Part shown: positions 30,720 through 41,094 of the stretch, piece after piece | Numbering within the stretch: position 1 is the stretch's first letter | Layout: each line of letters opens with the position of its first letter | Assembly (NCBI GenBank): GCA_030704615.1 | Contig: CM060731.1 | Coordinates: forward strand, 42,344,001-42,408,000 | DNA from: Takakia lepidozioides | Lineage: Eukaryota > Streptophyta > Takakiopsida > Takakiales > Takakiaceae | Reading direction: 5' to 3' | Length of the DNA stretch: 64,000 nucleotides | The notes under the pieces: generated by a model | The model's input: the letters and a program-made list of their open reading frames with translations, nothing else | Told to the model about the DNA's origin: nothing | Database searches by the model: none | Made by a program: the position numbers and the translations under genes

Positions 30720-32680
30720 TCGTTAGTGTCAACCATGGCACATATTCCAGGACCTCCTGAAGTACCCATCGTGGTCCCAACAGGTCTGGCCCCACTAATA
30801 TTGCCCTGACATTTGCCTTGGTTATATGGGGAAACACATGAAAACCCGGAATATCATATTAATTTTTTTATTCAATGTTGCTATTCTAACCAAGCATTGG
30901 ATGATGCTTATTGGCTAATCTGGTTTCCCACAACCATGAGGGGAAGGGCATCCACTTGGTATTGGCAACAGGCACCAAGAACATTTGTCACTTGGGGGTA
31001 GTTGCAGGGTAAGGTGGACCAAAAACGACAAATGTTGTCTTCCATGGAAGTCCATGATCAAATTTAAAGTTGACGATATTTTCCCAAATAATTCAAATGA
31101 TGATAGACAATGGTATATTTAACATTTTTAGTAATTGGTCTTACCCCAAACATCAAAGATAATTTTTACTATAAATTTTAGTCTTTAATTTGATTAAAAT
31201 TTGATATATCAAAAATTAAAATTTACATCAATTTTTCTATATACAACCAAGCCATTGTAGATTATATTTTTGTATCCTTCGCAGTAAAATATGACACCTC
31301 AAAAGCCCAAAACACAAGATGTACTAAACTAGAACAAATCCCCTTATATATAACACTCATATTAGTCCATAGGTAGTAAATGACAACCGATATTGTCATT
31401 TTAAATTGAAATCTAGAGTGTTCTCTAAATTGGCCCCCTTAGCTCAAAAGTTCAAGGCAATATACCAAAGGCACAATGGCTTATTTTGAGTCCATGTATT
31501 TCCACTTGCAACGGTGACAGTCCACAGTTGTCGTGTTCTAAAGTCCATACCTCTTGGACATTTTATTTGATTGACAATTTGACGGTTGATATAGGTAGAT
31601 ATTGAAGTTAGGAATCCAGCATGGAAAATATTTCTCAACATTATTGATTCTATTCAAAGCAATTCATGATATCATGCACGACAGTCACTGAAAACTGTGT
31701 CGGTGACGTCCATTTTGGTCCACCTTACCTTGCATCTACCATTGGTTGCACATTCACGACGCATTCTTGGATCATTTCCGGGCGGTGCACCAATTCACAA
31801 GTGTCCTGATGGCACTAACACGAATCCGTCAAGGCCCTACAGAGGAGGTATCGGACTTTGAAATGAGGTTCCGGGAGCTAATGAGGCTCCAAAATCCCTT
31901 GACCCTCTTAGACGATGGGGTACTCAAGGACTGTTTTTTAGTGGTTTACGAGAGGCTACTCATTTCCATGTTCTGCAGCAGAGACCTACAACTTTGGCAG
32001 ATGCCATACACGTCGGGAAGGAATTTGACAACATGCACCGGCAAGTGCAATGAGCTAAGATGTCGTCCACCAACAAGATTCTATGCACTATCTTTACCAA
32101 GATAGTGAATGCCAATTGTACCGATTGGGATACCAAGATGAGTACAACATTATTGGCATTCAGGACATTCTACAAAGTAACTATAAAACATACACCTTTT
32201 CAACTTGTGTATGGAACAGAAGCATTACTACCCATTGAATGCCAAATACCAACACTGCGAACCACCATAGAAGAACGATGGGGCCTAGAATAATCACTAC
32301 AAGTCAGGGAACACGAATTGTTCGAATAGATGCCGCAAACAACATGACACAAATTCAGGAATAATGACAAAAGCAGATATCAGAAGGAAAGATGAAGACT
32401 TTCCAGGATGGAGAGATGGTTCTTTGGCTACCAAAGATCAGAAAGATCAAGCTGGGAGACAAATTGAAAATGCCATGGATGGGCCCTTTTCAGATTCAAA
32501 GGGTACATGGCAACGGCACAATGGACCTGCAGACCCTCGACTATGAAATGGTGGGGCGCATTCATGTCAACAAGCTGAAAGGTTATAAGGGGATACACGA
32601 TCAAGCACTAAAGCACGACTTGGAAGGCAGAAGCAACGGAGGAGGATCGAGAAAGCTTAGAAGTTTTCTATATCCATGAA
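30720..32680 (+). pseudogene. Ty3/gypsy retrotransposon remnant: gag joined to integrase tail
   Basis: Gag: HENPEYHINFFIQCCYSNQA and TMRGRASTWYWQQAP (30,840-30,990), then after a nested insertion DAFLDHFRAVHQFTSVLMAL and RIRQGPTEEVSDFEMRFREL (31,755-31,890). At about 32,060 the sequence jumps to an integrase C-terminal part (TTLLAFRTFYK, TPFQLVYGTEALLPIE). This is followed at 32,392-32,660 by the SH3-like end (PWMGPFQIQRVHGNG, IHVNKLKGYKG). Protease, reverse transcriptase, RNase H and the integrase core are gone. A purine tract near 32,690 (GCGGGGAGGGGTA) could be the polypurine tract. Frameshifts and an in-frame TGA before the gag domain show it is dead. Confidence 0.88.
31007..31729. mobile_element. 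Non-autonomous inverted-repeat element nested in gag (723 bp)
   Basis: The left end is GGGTAAGGTGGACCAAAA and the right end is its complement, TTTTGGTCCACCTTACC. Both are flanked by TTGCA (31,002-31,006 and 31,730-31,734), a 5-bp target-site duplication. Removing the element and one TTGCA reunites the gag sequence. The interior is AT-rich and has no coding capacity, so it depends on a transposase elsewhere. The terminal GG(G)TAAGG does not let me name the superfamily. Confidence 0.9.
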
Positions 32681-32682
32681 AG

Positions 32683-33545
32683 AGAGTTGCGGGGAGGGGT
32701 ATAGAAATTAATGGCGTTGACGCCATCAATGTAGGCACGCCATCAATTTAGACACCCTCTCTGCTGCCATTGTTTTACCAAAATATAATGAGTATAGATA
32801 TAATTGTAGGGGCCTTTCTAGTGAAATAGAGCTGCGGGAAGGGTCTATAAATTGGGGGTCTTGACACATCAATTTCCACACCCTTCCCTTAGCTCTCTTT
32901 AATAAATAAAAGCATGTGTTTATTTGGTCCATTGCAGGGACGTCAAATTGTGCTTTGCTTTGCTATGCAAATCGGCATGGAGGTTCTCGAAAACTGATGG
33001 TGTTGACGCCGTCATTTTTAACAACCTTCATATTGCTCTATTATTGTGTAGACATAATATCATTATGTACTTGCATGGGCAGTACTTGCCAAGAAGAAAA
33101 CAACATGGAGGATGTCAACTCCGATGGCGTTGACACCATCACTTTTGTCACCTTCCACCTTGCTCTTTTTTAGGTCTAGACATAGATAACATTTGCTATT
33201 TGAAAGTTTTTTTTTGAAAAAATAAAAATAAAAAAATAGTCGGGAGGGTGCCGAAATGGATGGCATTGACACCATCGTCTTCAACACCTTCCCTGTTGTG
33301 AGATGTTTTTGAATAGACATAGATATATGCATGGGTTATTTTTACAAAAATAAATCAGCAGGGATGTGTGAAAAAATGATGGCGTTGACTCCATTGTTTC
33401 TAACACCCTCCCAATGTTTTTTTTTTGGGTAGACATATGGTAGTTATATTTTTGCAGAGCTTGTTTTGGAGTCGGCATGACAAAGCTTCGAAATTGCTGG
33501 CATTGACACATCATGCTATCAGTTTCAATATAGCCTGCAATTTAA
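32683..33545. repeat. ~125-bp tandem repeat with GATGGCG hairpin
   Basis: About seven degenerate units (starting near 32,683, 32,829, 32,971, 33,105, 33,240, 33,357 and 33,470). Shared order: GGGA/GAGGGT, GATGGCGTTGACRCCATC, a CAACACCTTCCCT-like phrase, TAGACATA. GATGGCG-TTGA-CGCCATC is a 7-bp perfect hairpin at 32,712 and is kept with small changes in the others. The array follows directly on the gypsy polypurine tract and may lie in its LTR. Confidence 0.75.
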
Positions 33546-33741
33546 TTTTTATATCCGAATTTTGGTTTTTTCGAATTTTGCTCTCTCATTGTTTGTCTTG
33601 GTTGTGGCTTAGGTACATTACATTTGAGCTTGTCCTAGCATGTTCATGACAAAAGTACTTGCAGATTGAGAACCTACACATTTGAAGACTTGTGGCTGAT
33701 ATCTGAATTGCCCTCCTCAACATATAACTCCATTCCTGGAA

Positions 33742-34470
33742 TTGGAGTATGGAAAACCAAAACACAACCATGGAGCCGTGCTTGCTTCCCTCATCAATAG
33801 GAAATCACACGAGCGCAACATTGAGGTCTTGAGGACACGGGAGCCTCTCATTGATAAAACTCCCTCGAGGCACAAGAAAGAGAGGAACAAACGGAAGAGA
33901 AACAAGTTAGAAGGTTCTGGACCAATCGTTACAGTAGCATCATAGTTTGGTTCTCCTGCTAGATGAATTGGCTATCCTAAAACAGCAGAAACTAATGAAC
34001 AAAAAACTCCTTTCTACGATGGTGACTCGACAGTCTTCTTAACGTGTGAAGCTATTGTTGCTTTGTTGACATAGGTGCATTCCTTGCTTATACGTCTCAA
34101 GACAACCCCAATATTTCTGTGCCATTCCTACATCTTTCCCATTGTACATATTTTCGTCTCCATACTTACTTTCATCACCCTGCTCTTTGCTCGTTACTTT
34201 GAAATATTGTTTTTTCAGGTGACGTCAGGGCGAACATCGTGGATGAATGGTGTGAAGAAGACATTTGTAGCAGACCTTGTAATCCTTTCCATTCCGATGG
34301 CCTCCGTGTGCCAGATGTACTTCCCAATGATGTACATCTTCATGGAACGCATTTGTCACTTGGTATTGGGGCCGGATCTTTTCTTTATGCTACAGCAGAG
34401 CATCTCTGCTCCTGCTACAACAAAACCTGCTTTTTCCGAGTTGCACACCCCCATAATTGAACAAGCCCCT
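33742..34470 (+). pseudogene. Possible fragment of ParB/methyltransferase paralogue
   Basis: An acceptor-like TTTTTTCAG at 34,210-34,218 is followed by NIVDEWCEEDICSRPCNPF and DGLRVPDVLPNDVHLHG. This modestly resembles DIVKEWHLEHLCDCPRY and LPPGMLDPSEF at 17,790-17,870 in the large gene. A Lys/Arg-rich frame (33,742-33,945, ending IVTVAS) precedes it. The similarity is short and by eye only. The order relative to the clear methyltransferase fragment at 39,317 is the same as in the large gene. Confidence 0.3.
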
Positions 34471-34479
34471 AGAGGATAG

Positions 34480-35239
34480 GAGAATATCATCAGGCTTGAA
34501 ATTGAGTGTCACAACACTCCAGGCAGTTTCATCATCATCTAATCAAAGGCATCAAGGTTTTGTGATTAAAATTAGCGCTCACTGATTGGTGACGCCTTTC
34601 TCTTCCAGTACCAAAGCTTCCCGCCACTGATTGGCCGTCCGATCTATCATGGGCGAATCGGATTCCGCAAGCTCAGAAACCTGACATTGGAATTGAACCC
34701 AGCTTTGGGCTTAGGCTAGATCTGACGGAATCTGTCCAGCCATCAAACAGCCCACCAAGAAACCCATAGAAAAGTCGACGTTGACTGTGCCAGTTCATGT
34801 TCGCCATGTGTGGAATTTCTTATTACTTAAGTTAGATGGACAGCCCGCAAGTGGATGAGAGAGAGAGAATGGGCCTTGAAGATTTGTGTTTTGCACTGGC
34901 TTATCTGCTGCGGATCAACATGAGCTCCACCTTATTGCAACGAGAAAGACGGTGCATGCCCCAGTATGGCGCACTGCGGTGTCACCACTTTTCGCATCAA
35001 GTCACCTCTTTTGTCTCCTTCAGAACGAGGAGCAGCGGTATCGGCGCCATGGGAAACGGGTGGTGCACCACCTCCCTCCTTCCTGACGCTCCCCTCTGCC
35101 TTCATGCCTCCCTGCACTCCAGTTTCTACGATTTGAGGAGCGCAGGAGCTTCAGTTGCGTGGTGGGTGCTACCATTTCGGCATGTGCTGAATATGGTAAA
35201 GAATGAGAGGCTTCCTGTAACTGTTGTTGGATCAGAAGG
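34480..35239 (+). other. Upstream region of GNAT gene
   Basis: A frame at 34,836-35,243 is open but has no recognisable domain. It may be leader sequence or an alternative 5' exon of the GNAT gene. CTTGCAACGAG-type short words do not repeat. Confidence 0.3.
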
Positions 35240-38200
35240 GTGAGCAGTTCCGGAGCAACAATGTCAGCACCGTGTCTGCTGACGCAAGGTGGCGGTGTAA
35301 CATCAAAAGGTGCATCAGCTGGCTACATTCTTGCAGTCAGGAGAAAGCGTCCTGTTACTGCAAACCTTGTTTCGTGTCCTTTTCTCGCATCCTTGCCATC
35401 TTCTGTACATAATTCTGGTCCTTGTTGCGCGCTCACATCTGTTCAGAGGCATGTGAGCAAGCGCCGCATTCTGGGCAGGATGGCTGTGCCATGTGGTCGC
35501 TCTTCCCTGGTGGAAACAGATGGTAATCTCGGGGAGCGTCAGTTGGCAGCCTTGAAGCACTGCACCTGGGCAGCTCGTGGCTGCGAGAACTGGACGGACT
35601 GCTGGTGTTCGAGGAAGGCAGGTCAGCGGAGCTGCTGCGTGCGGCGGCCTACTTGCGGGCATTGTCCTTCTATAACTACCCTGAGGGCCGCTCCGAGGAA
35701 GGGCTAAAGGTAACCTGTCTCTGCTGCTCTCTCTTCTATCAGCCCATTTTGTTACAGTTAGAAATTCCCGGTGCATTCAGCATTTACTTTGCAAGTGTAT
35801 GGTTGTAATCTGCCTTCAAATATGGCTGGAAGGCACATCTGACTTTCCTACATTTCTTTCTCTCTCTCCAGCGCTCTTTCCATGGTTCTTTCTGCATTAT
35901 CTGGTATTTTAGTAACTTTCCCAGATAATTCATGTGGTCTGGAGCTGTCGTCAGAGATACAGGGCACTCTGGTGAATCTGTGGAGATACCACCATCGCAA
36001 AATGATTTATAGACCAATGCAGCTAATTGTTGATATTGAGCAGAGTGGAAGTGAAAAGTAGAGAAGTTCTGACGTGCAGATATGGAAGATGGTGACGTAG
36101 TTGCACCGCAAAATGAAGGCGGAAGATGAATGGACTGCCCTGACCTCGAAAGTAGCTGGGCTTGAGCAAGGATACAAGCGAGTGGCATGCCTCCTTGCAC
36201 TCTGCCCTGTCTCTCATCTTGTCAACATTAACCTTGTTCTCCACCCTTTTTGTAAGGTGTGTTCTCTCTCTCTCTCTCTTGTTTATACCAAGGCACGTCC
36301 CACTATTGGAGTGAGACCCTCACAAAGGTAGTGTCTGTTCCCTCTTGTTCCGCCCAAAGTGGGAGCAGGTTCATGGCCACAAGGCTAGGCAAACCATGTC
36401 TCCTGAGGGCATTCTCTCTCTCACTCTCACACACACACACACACACACATTATCCTGAATGTTGGCCATGACATATCATTGAGTGCATAGTCTGCATGGG
36501 AACTTAAATGTCCTGAATTTGCAGCTCACTTGGTAATGGAAATGAAGCCTTGCAGTCACATGCAGCCAGTTTGACAACATAATATAAGGCATGTCATGTT
36601 GACTTAATGGAAAAATAAGGGCTGACATCGCACTTTAAAATTTGGCTGTTGGTTGCATTGGATTCGCACAGAGAGAATGAATGAAACTTTACACCATTCA
36701 CCTAGTAACCTAACGGCCCAGGAGAGAGAAAGAATGGACTCATAAGCCGTTGTTTGCCGTAGCCTTGTGACCATTGACCCCGCGCCCAGTTTGAGCGGAA
36801 CACAAAGGGACAGAACCTACCTTTGTCAGGGGCTGACGCCGGTAGTAAGACTGACCTTGGAATAAACAATCCGGGTTTTCCAGATATCCTCTAGAAATCC
36901 CTTCACACAAGCATCAATCTGCTGTGTGTGGTTTGCCCAATAACTAGGCCCCAAAAGGGCCTGGGCTTTTGGCTCAGCCTTGAGACTCGAAACAAGTTCA
37001 GGGAAGTTTTCTGCCTAACTTCATTTTCGTCAGACAATTTCCTGGCAACAGACATGGCTTTGGACACTACAGCCTCTAAGTCAGATTTATCCAGCAGAGT
37101 CAAGACTTGCGGATTGAGATTCAGATCCTCGAGAATCTCTTCTACTCTCTTCCGCCAGGACTTGGCCTGTTTGACAGGGCGATCGTGTTTCCAAGATATA
37201 GAGTCGATTAACTTACGATATCCGATGTTGGACATATGTTGCAGCTGACCCCACCATCTGACCTTGAATTCATCTCGTCGGGAGCTTAAAGAAGGGATGC
37301 CAAACTCACCCCGAACAGCCACATTGGCTGTTTTGGAGCATGCTGACATGCACTCCTTAAGCACCCCCACTTGAATGGATTCTAGAGACTTAGCATGGTT
37401 GGAGTTATCAAACCATATTGCAGATGCGTACTCCAAGGCAGGTCTAATAATGCGACAAAGCAGGAGAGAGAAAGATAAAAACTTTATGATGTCCACAGAG
37501 GGCTGCAAGGGCCCATGGGACAGGGTAGAACAAACGAGGTTAACCAGGGAGATGGGCAGGATATTGCAAGCTATCAAGCCTTGCACGCATAGATCATTGC
37601 AGCAATATATGGATCTGATGAAAGCTACCAACTCTTGCAAATGAGGCATAGTCTCTGTAGACAATTGTTACACTCCAAAGGAAGTGACACCACAATCCAA
37701 TTTTGATGAAACATATTCATGGCATTCCATCACTTTCATGGTCGCATGGACTGAGTCAGAAGGTATGCACTGCAGGTTGTGCTGCCAAATGGAGAAGAGC
37801 ACTCTCTTGTGGGAACCCTTGATGTAAATCAAGGACTCCAGCTACCAGGGGAAATTACTGGGGATTACCCTAAGGTGTGCTCTGCATGCCTTACTACCCA
37901 TACTACCTACTCTCCAAAAGCAATATTTCGGTTTTTGCAAATAATTCTTGTGTTTATCTGTTGACAGGCCTCATTTTATTATTACTTCACTCTGTTGAAA
38001 TCTCTACCTCAATCTGGGCTGTTTTGCAAGCTTTCCCCATCTTTTTCCTACTCTTGGACTGCTTTCAGCTGTTCCTTCCGTTTGGGGATCATTTAGACTT
38101 GGTCCATTCATGATGGTTTCGAAGTCTCTAGTCCTGCATTTCTGTGTGGTTGTGTCTGACCTGTGTAGACAATTGCAGGGGCTTGATGCAGAGCAGCAAA

Positions 38201-38773
38201 GGGTTACCTCTCAAATGTTTGTGTTGCACCTGAGATCCGTAATAGGGGTGTTGGTGCAGCCCTGCTTCTACAGGCACAAAAGATCATGCAGCTATGGGGT
38301 ATCTCTCTCCCATTCTCTCTCGCATTTCCAAAATTCAGACACATACAGGCAGGCAGAGAAACCCAGAAGAACAAAACCAACTCAAAGCACACAAGTCTCA
38401 TGAACAGTGTGAGTACTGATTACTATTGAGAAGTAGAAAGTACCCTGCAGGAGGGTTTCAATGTCCTCGCGCTGTACTGATTGTTGCTAAAACCAAAGCC
38501 ATGTGGTAGAGATAGTGTCTGGGAGGACATTGTGCTGTCAAGCAATTGGCTGTTTATGATACTAACAGATTACAAACTGGTCCTATGTTTGTCACAACAG
38601 GGGTGAGTGATCTGTATGTGCATGTTGTGTCAGACAATGTGGCAGCAGTGAAACTGTACCACAAGGCTGGCTTTGTCTACGAGAAGGAAGAGACTGCTTC
38701 TGAGGCCAGGTTGATGTCCCGTCCTCGCCGCCTTCTATTGCATAAGCACTTGCCAGCACCTGATTTTGTGTAG
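35240..38773 (+). CDS. GNAT-family N-acetyltransferase, probably plastid-targeted
   Basis: Five exons are visible: about 35,240-35,709, 36,101-36,256, 37,776-37,874, about 38,192-38,298 and 38,601-38,773. The first contains RSAELLRAAAYLRALSFYNY, preceded in another frame by a Ser/Thr/Arg-rich, transit-peptide-like start at 35,264. The second reads KAEDEWTALTSKVAGLEQGY. The third has VGTLDVNQGLQLPGEI, the beta-strand pair of the fold. The fourth has NVCVAPEIRNRGVGAALL, motif A with the R/Q-x-x-G-x-G/A acetyl-CoA loop. The fifth has LYVHVVSDNVAAVKLYHKAG and RPRRLLLHKHL, the usual end. Phase agrees across 38,298/38,601. Plant plastid GNATs acetylate N-termini and lysines. Oddities: a frame change near 35,530, an unclear phase before exon 4, and a LINE fragment in intron 2. 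It may be functional if exon 1 is spliced differently, or decaying. Confidence 0.8.
36257..36283. repeat. CT microsatellite
   Basis: A run of TC dinucleotides (GTGTTCTCTCTCTCTC) just after the exon 2 donor of the GNAT gene. Confidence 0.8.
36425..36450. repeat. CA microsatellite
   Basis: About 11 CA dinucleotides following CTCTCTCAC, inside GNAT intron 2. Confidence 0.85.
36903..37664 (-). mobile_element. LINE C-terminal fragment inside GNAT intron
   Basis: A 253-codon open frame reads LLCRIIRPALEYASAIWF and SLESIQVGVLKECMSACS, the segment just after the reverse transcriptase palm in LINEs (L-x-RPxLEYxSxxW). KVRWWGQLQHMSN and LIDSISWKH follow, shared with the LINE pieces at 4,567 and 48,748. 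The catalytic reverse transcriptase motifs are absent. It lies antisense in intron 2 of the GNAT gene, which is lengthened to about 1.5 kb. Confidence 0.85.
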
Positions 38774-38799
38774 CTAAGTCGATCATCCCCAGATGCATG

Positions 38800-39316
38800 G
38801 GAGGTTCTTGTCATGTGCACAATTAGCAGTTCTATTAGTGAATAGATCATTCCATCTAACTGTCTTAATAGACATTTGGCATTTGGAGCTTTCTGTTGGG
38901 ATCTCAATTTAAGAAGAATCTTTTGCACACATTGTATTCATAGCCAAAAGCACAACCTGTTTCCTTACAGACGTAAATTGTAAAGTAAAGTGCAGGAAAT
39001 TAATTGTCTTGTCGAAGTGCCAGCATTGGCCGGCAAGCTCTTCTGTTTCACATTTTCGCTAACTCGCCACGATTGCACCCAACCAGAGCTGCTTGCATTT
39101 CTCAGTTTTGTGATTGATGGTAATTTTGAGATCTTTGGTACATTAGAGGAATGGATTCCTGCCCTTCTGTTTCTTGGCATTACGCATCGTTCGGTTGGGT
39201 ATTTGCAAGCATCATCTATCAATGTCTTGCCATGATTCATATCTCCACAACTTGAGGAGTGCATAAAATAACAAGCCTCAAACGACAATGGAGCACGTGA
39301 GAAAAGCCCAAGGTTC
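38800..39316. other. Region between GNAT gene and methyltransferase fragment
   Basis: A frame at 38,990-39,235 is open for 81 codons without a recognisable family. It may be a distorted exon of the methyltransferase paralogue, because the better-preserved domain starts immediately after. Confidence 0.3.
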
Positions 39317-39538
39317 ATGCAAACCTTCATGGAGATGTGCTCAGCAGAGGGGGGAACAATAGTCGATCTGACAGCGGGATGCGGGTCCTCCATGGTGGTT
39401 GCAACTGTTTGCGGAAGGCATCTGCTGGCGTTGGAAGGGGATGATAAGCTCCTACGAGAGAGGCTTGGAGGATTGCAGCGACAAGCACCTGAGGCACCAA
39501 TGTTGACACTGACACACCTGCCGACAACGATTGGTTGA
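39317..39538 (+). pseudogene. Methyltransferase paralogue fragment (motif I retained)
   Basis: FMQTFMEMCS and GTIVDLTAGCGSSM then GRHLLALEGDDKLL. This aligns without gaps to FIQTLMETCS, GRILDLTCGTGASM and DRHVFAFKPDTAL of the large gene, where an 84-bp intron splits the motif; here it is intronless. D-L-T-x-G-x-G is the AdoMet loop, and the glutamate in ALEGD is in the position that binds the ribose. No motif IV was found nearby, and the fragment ends in a stop at 39,536. Confidence 0.75.
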
Positions 39539-39608
39539 ACGACGACAAGGATGGGTTGCAGATTCACGTACAATCATTGAAGTGAGTAAGTCGAACTTCT
39601 AAGTAAGT

Positions 39609-40140
39609 TGTCGTGCGCATACATATCGCTACACAACTACATCGCTATCCAAACCACACCACACATATATGCACAATAAAGTAGTCTACCACAATGATAA
39701 GAAAGCTTGAAAAGACACACACTCTCAACACAAGAAATATGAAATCCCTCAACATCACTCGTTAAAACAGTACTCGAGCCAGGGGCACCCCAAGCTATGG
39801 GGACTCCACCCCACAACAACCTACACTCCCATCATGAGTACACTCAGATCTAAACGCATGCAGGAGCTCGGTCGCGCAGGCTCAACTCGAGAGAGATGAG
39901 CCGCGCGACTGCCGCTCTCGTGAAGATAAGACGGACCAGGTGTCAAACTAAACTTGACACCTGATTTAACACTTGACCTAAATCCAAGTGTTAAATACAA
40001 ATAACTAGTTTTATGCTAGCTGTTTTCACACTGTACTTATTTAACTTGACAGCTGTCGTGCGCATACATATCGCTACACAACTACATCGCTGTCCAAACC
40101 ACACCACACATATATGCACAATAAAGTAGTCTACCACAAT
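39609..40140 (-). repeat. LTR-like 87-bp direct repeats, 445 bp apart
   Basis: 39,609-39,695 and 40,054-40,140 differ at one base. The shared core begins TGTCGTGCGC and ends TCTACCACA, so it has TG...CA ends in either orientation. On the minus strand the 40,140 copy is directly preceded by AGGGGGGCGA, a polypurine-tract-like sequence, as expected at the start of a 3' LTR. The pair may be a miniature LTR element or one LTR with an internal tandem duplication. No flanking target duplication was found. Confidence 0.55.
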
Positions 40141-40367
40141 CGCCCCCCTAGCTGGTGGATAGGTCCCTCTACCTCCAGATAGCTACAAGACGTAATAGCC
40201 ATAGCCGTACTAATTCCTCTATCACTGTCCCTATCGTACTCAAACTCTATAGACCAAGAGGCCGGGTACAAGAGTAGCCCATCGTTAGTCGCCATTTTGC
40301 AATCTGTGAACTTGAGCCAGGACCTCGTGTGTTCAAGGTCTCCTAGTAGCTGGGCCTTGCGTTTCTT
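40141..40367 (-). pseudogene. 3' coding end of an LTR element, cut by gap
   Basis: The minus-strand frame ends KMATNDGLLLYPASWSIEFE and a stop next to the polypurine-like tract. Position suggests the end of a retroelement polyprotein, but I cannot name the domain. The rest lies in the N gap. Confidence 0.35.
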
Positions 40368-40867
40368 NNNNNNNNNNNNNNNNNNNNNNNNNNNNNNNNN
40401 NNNNNNNNNNNNNNNNNNNNNNNNNNNNNNNNNNNNNNNNNNNNNNNNNNNNNNNNNNNNNNNNNNNNNNNNNNNNNNNNNNNNNNNNNNNNNNNNNNNN
40501 NNNNNNNNNNNNNNNNNNNNNNNNNNNNNNNNNNNNNNNNNNNNNNNNNNNNNNNNNNNNNNNNNNNNNNNNNNNNNNNNNNNNNNNNNNNNNNNNNNNN
40601 NNNNNNNNNNNNNNNNNNNNNNNNNNNNNNNNNNNNNNNNNNNNNNNNNNNNNNNNNNNNNNNNNNNNNNNNNNNNNNNNNNNNNNNNNNNNNNNNNNNN
40701 NNNNNNNNNNNNNNNNNNNNNNNNNNNNNNNNNNNNNNNNNNNNNNNNNNNNNNNNNNNNNNNNNNNNNNNNNNNNNNNNNNNNNNNNNNNNNNNNNNNN
40801 NNNNNNNNNNNNNNNNNNNNNNNNNNNNNNNNNNNNNNNNNNNNNNNNNNNNNNNNNNNNNNNNNNN
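40368..40867. other. Assembly gap, exactly 500 N
   Basis: Exactly 500 undetermined bases, a conventional size for a gap of unknown length. The sequences on either side belong to different elements, so the true distance and the orientation of what follows depend on scaffolding. Confidence 0.98.
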
Positions 40868-41088
40868 AATGCGCGAATTTCCATTTCGGCACCACCCTAG
40901 GGACCTTAGCCATTTTCGGAGGCCCGGACTGTGAAATTCGGCGCCATTTTCCCATGTCCGGTCCAAAAAATGCTAAGTCCCATATGGCCTTGGACCTGGA
41001 CAAATGGCGCCCGAATTTTCAAGTTTAGGGCCAGCCACCCTAGGGACTTAGCCATTTTCGGAGTCCCTGATCTGGACAGTCGGCAAAA
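40868..41088. repeat. GGCGCC palindrome units, right arm
   Basis: One and a half units of the 140-bp array found at 16,930-17,640, in opposite orientation and with many single-base indels (for example AAATGGCGCCCGAATTTTC). The quality near the gap edge may be poor. Confidence 0.75.
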
Positions 41089-41094
41089 ATGAAG

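Noticed and set aside
40297-41028. Long frames through the N gap
   Set aside because: They exist only because undetermined bases were treated as open.
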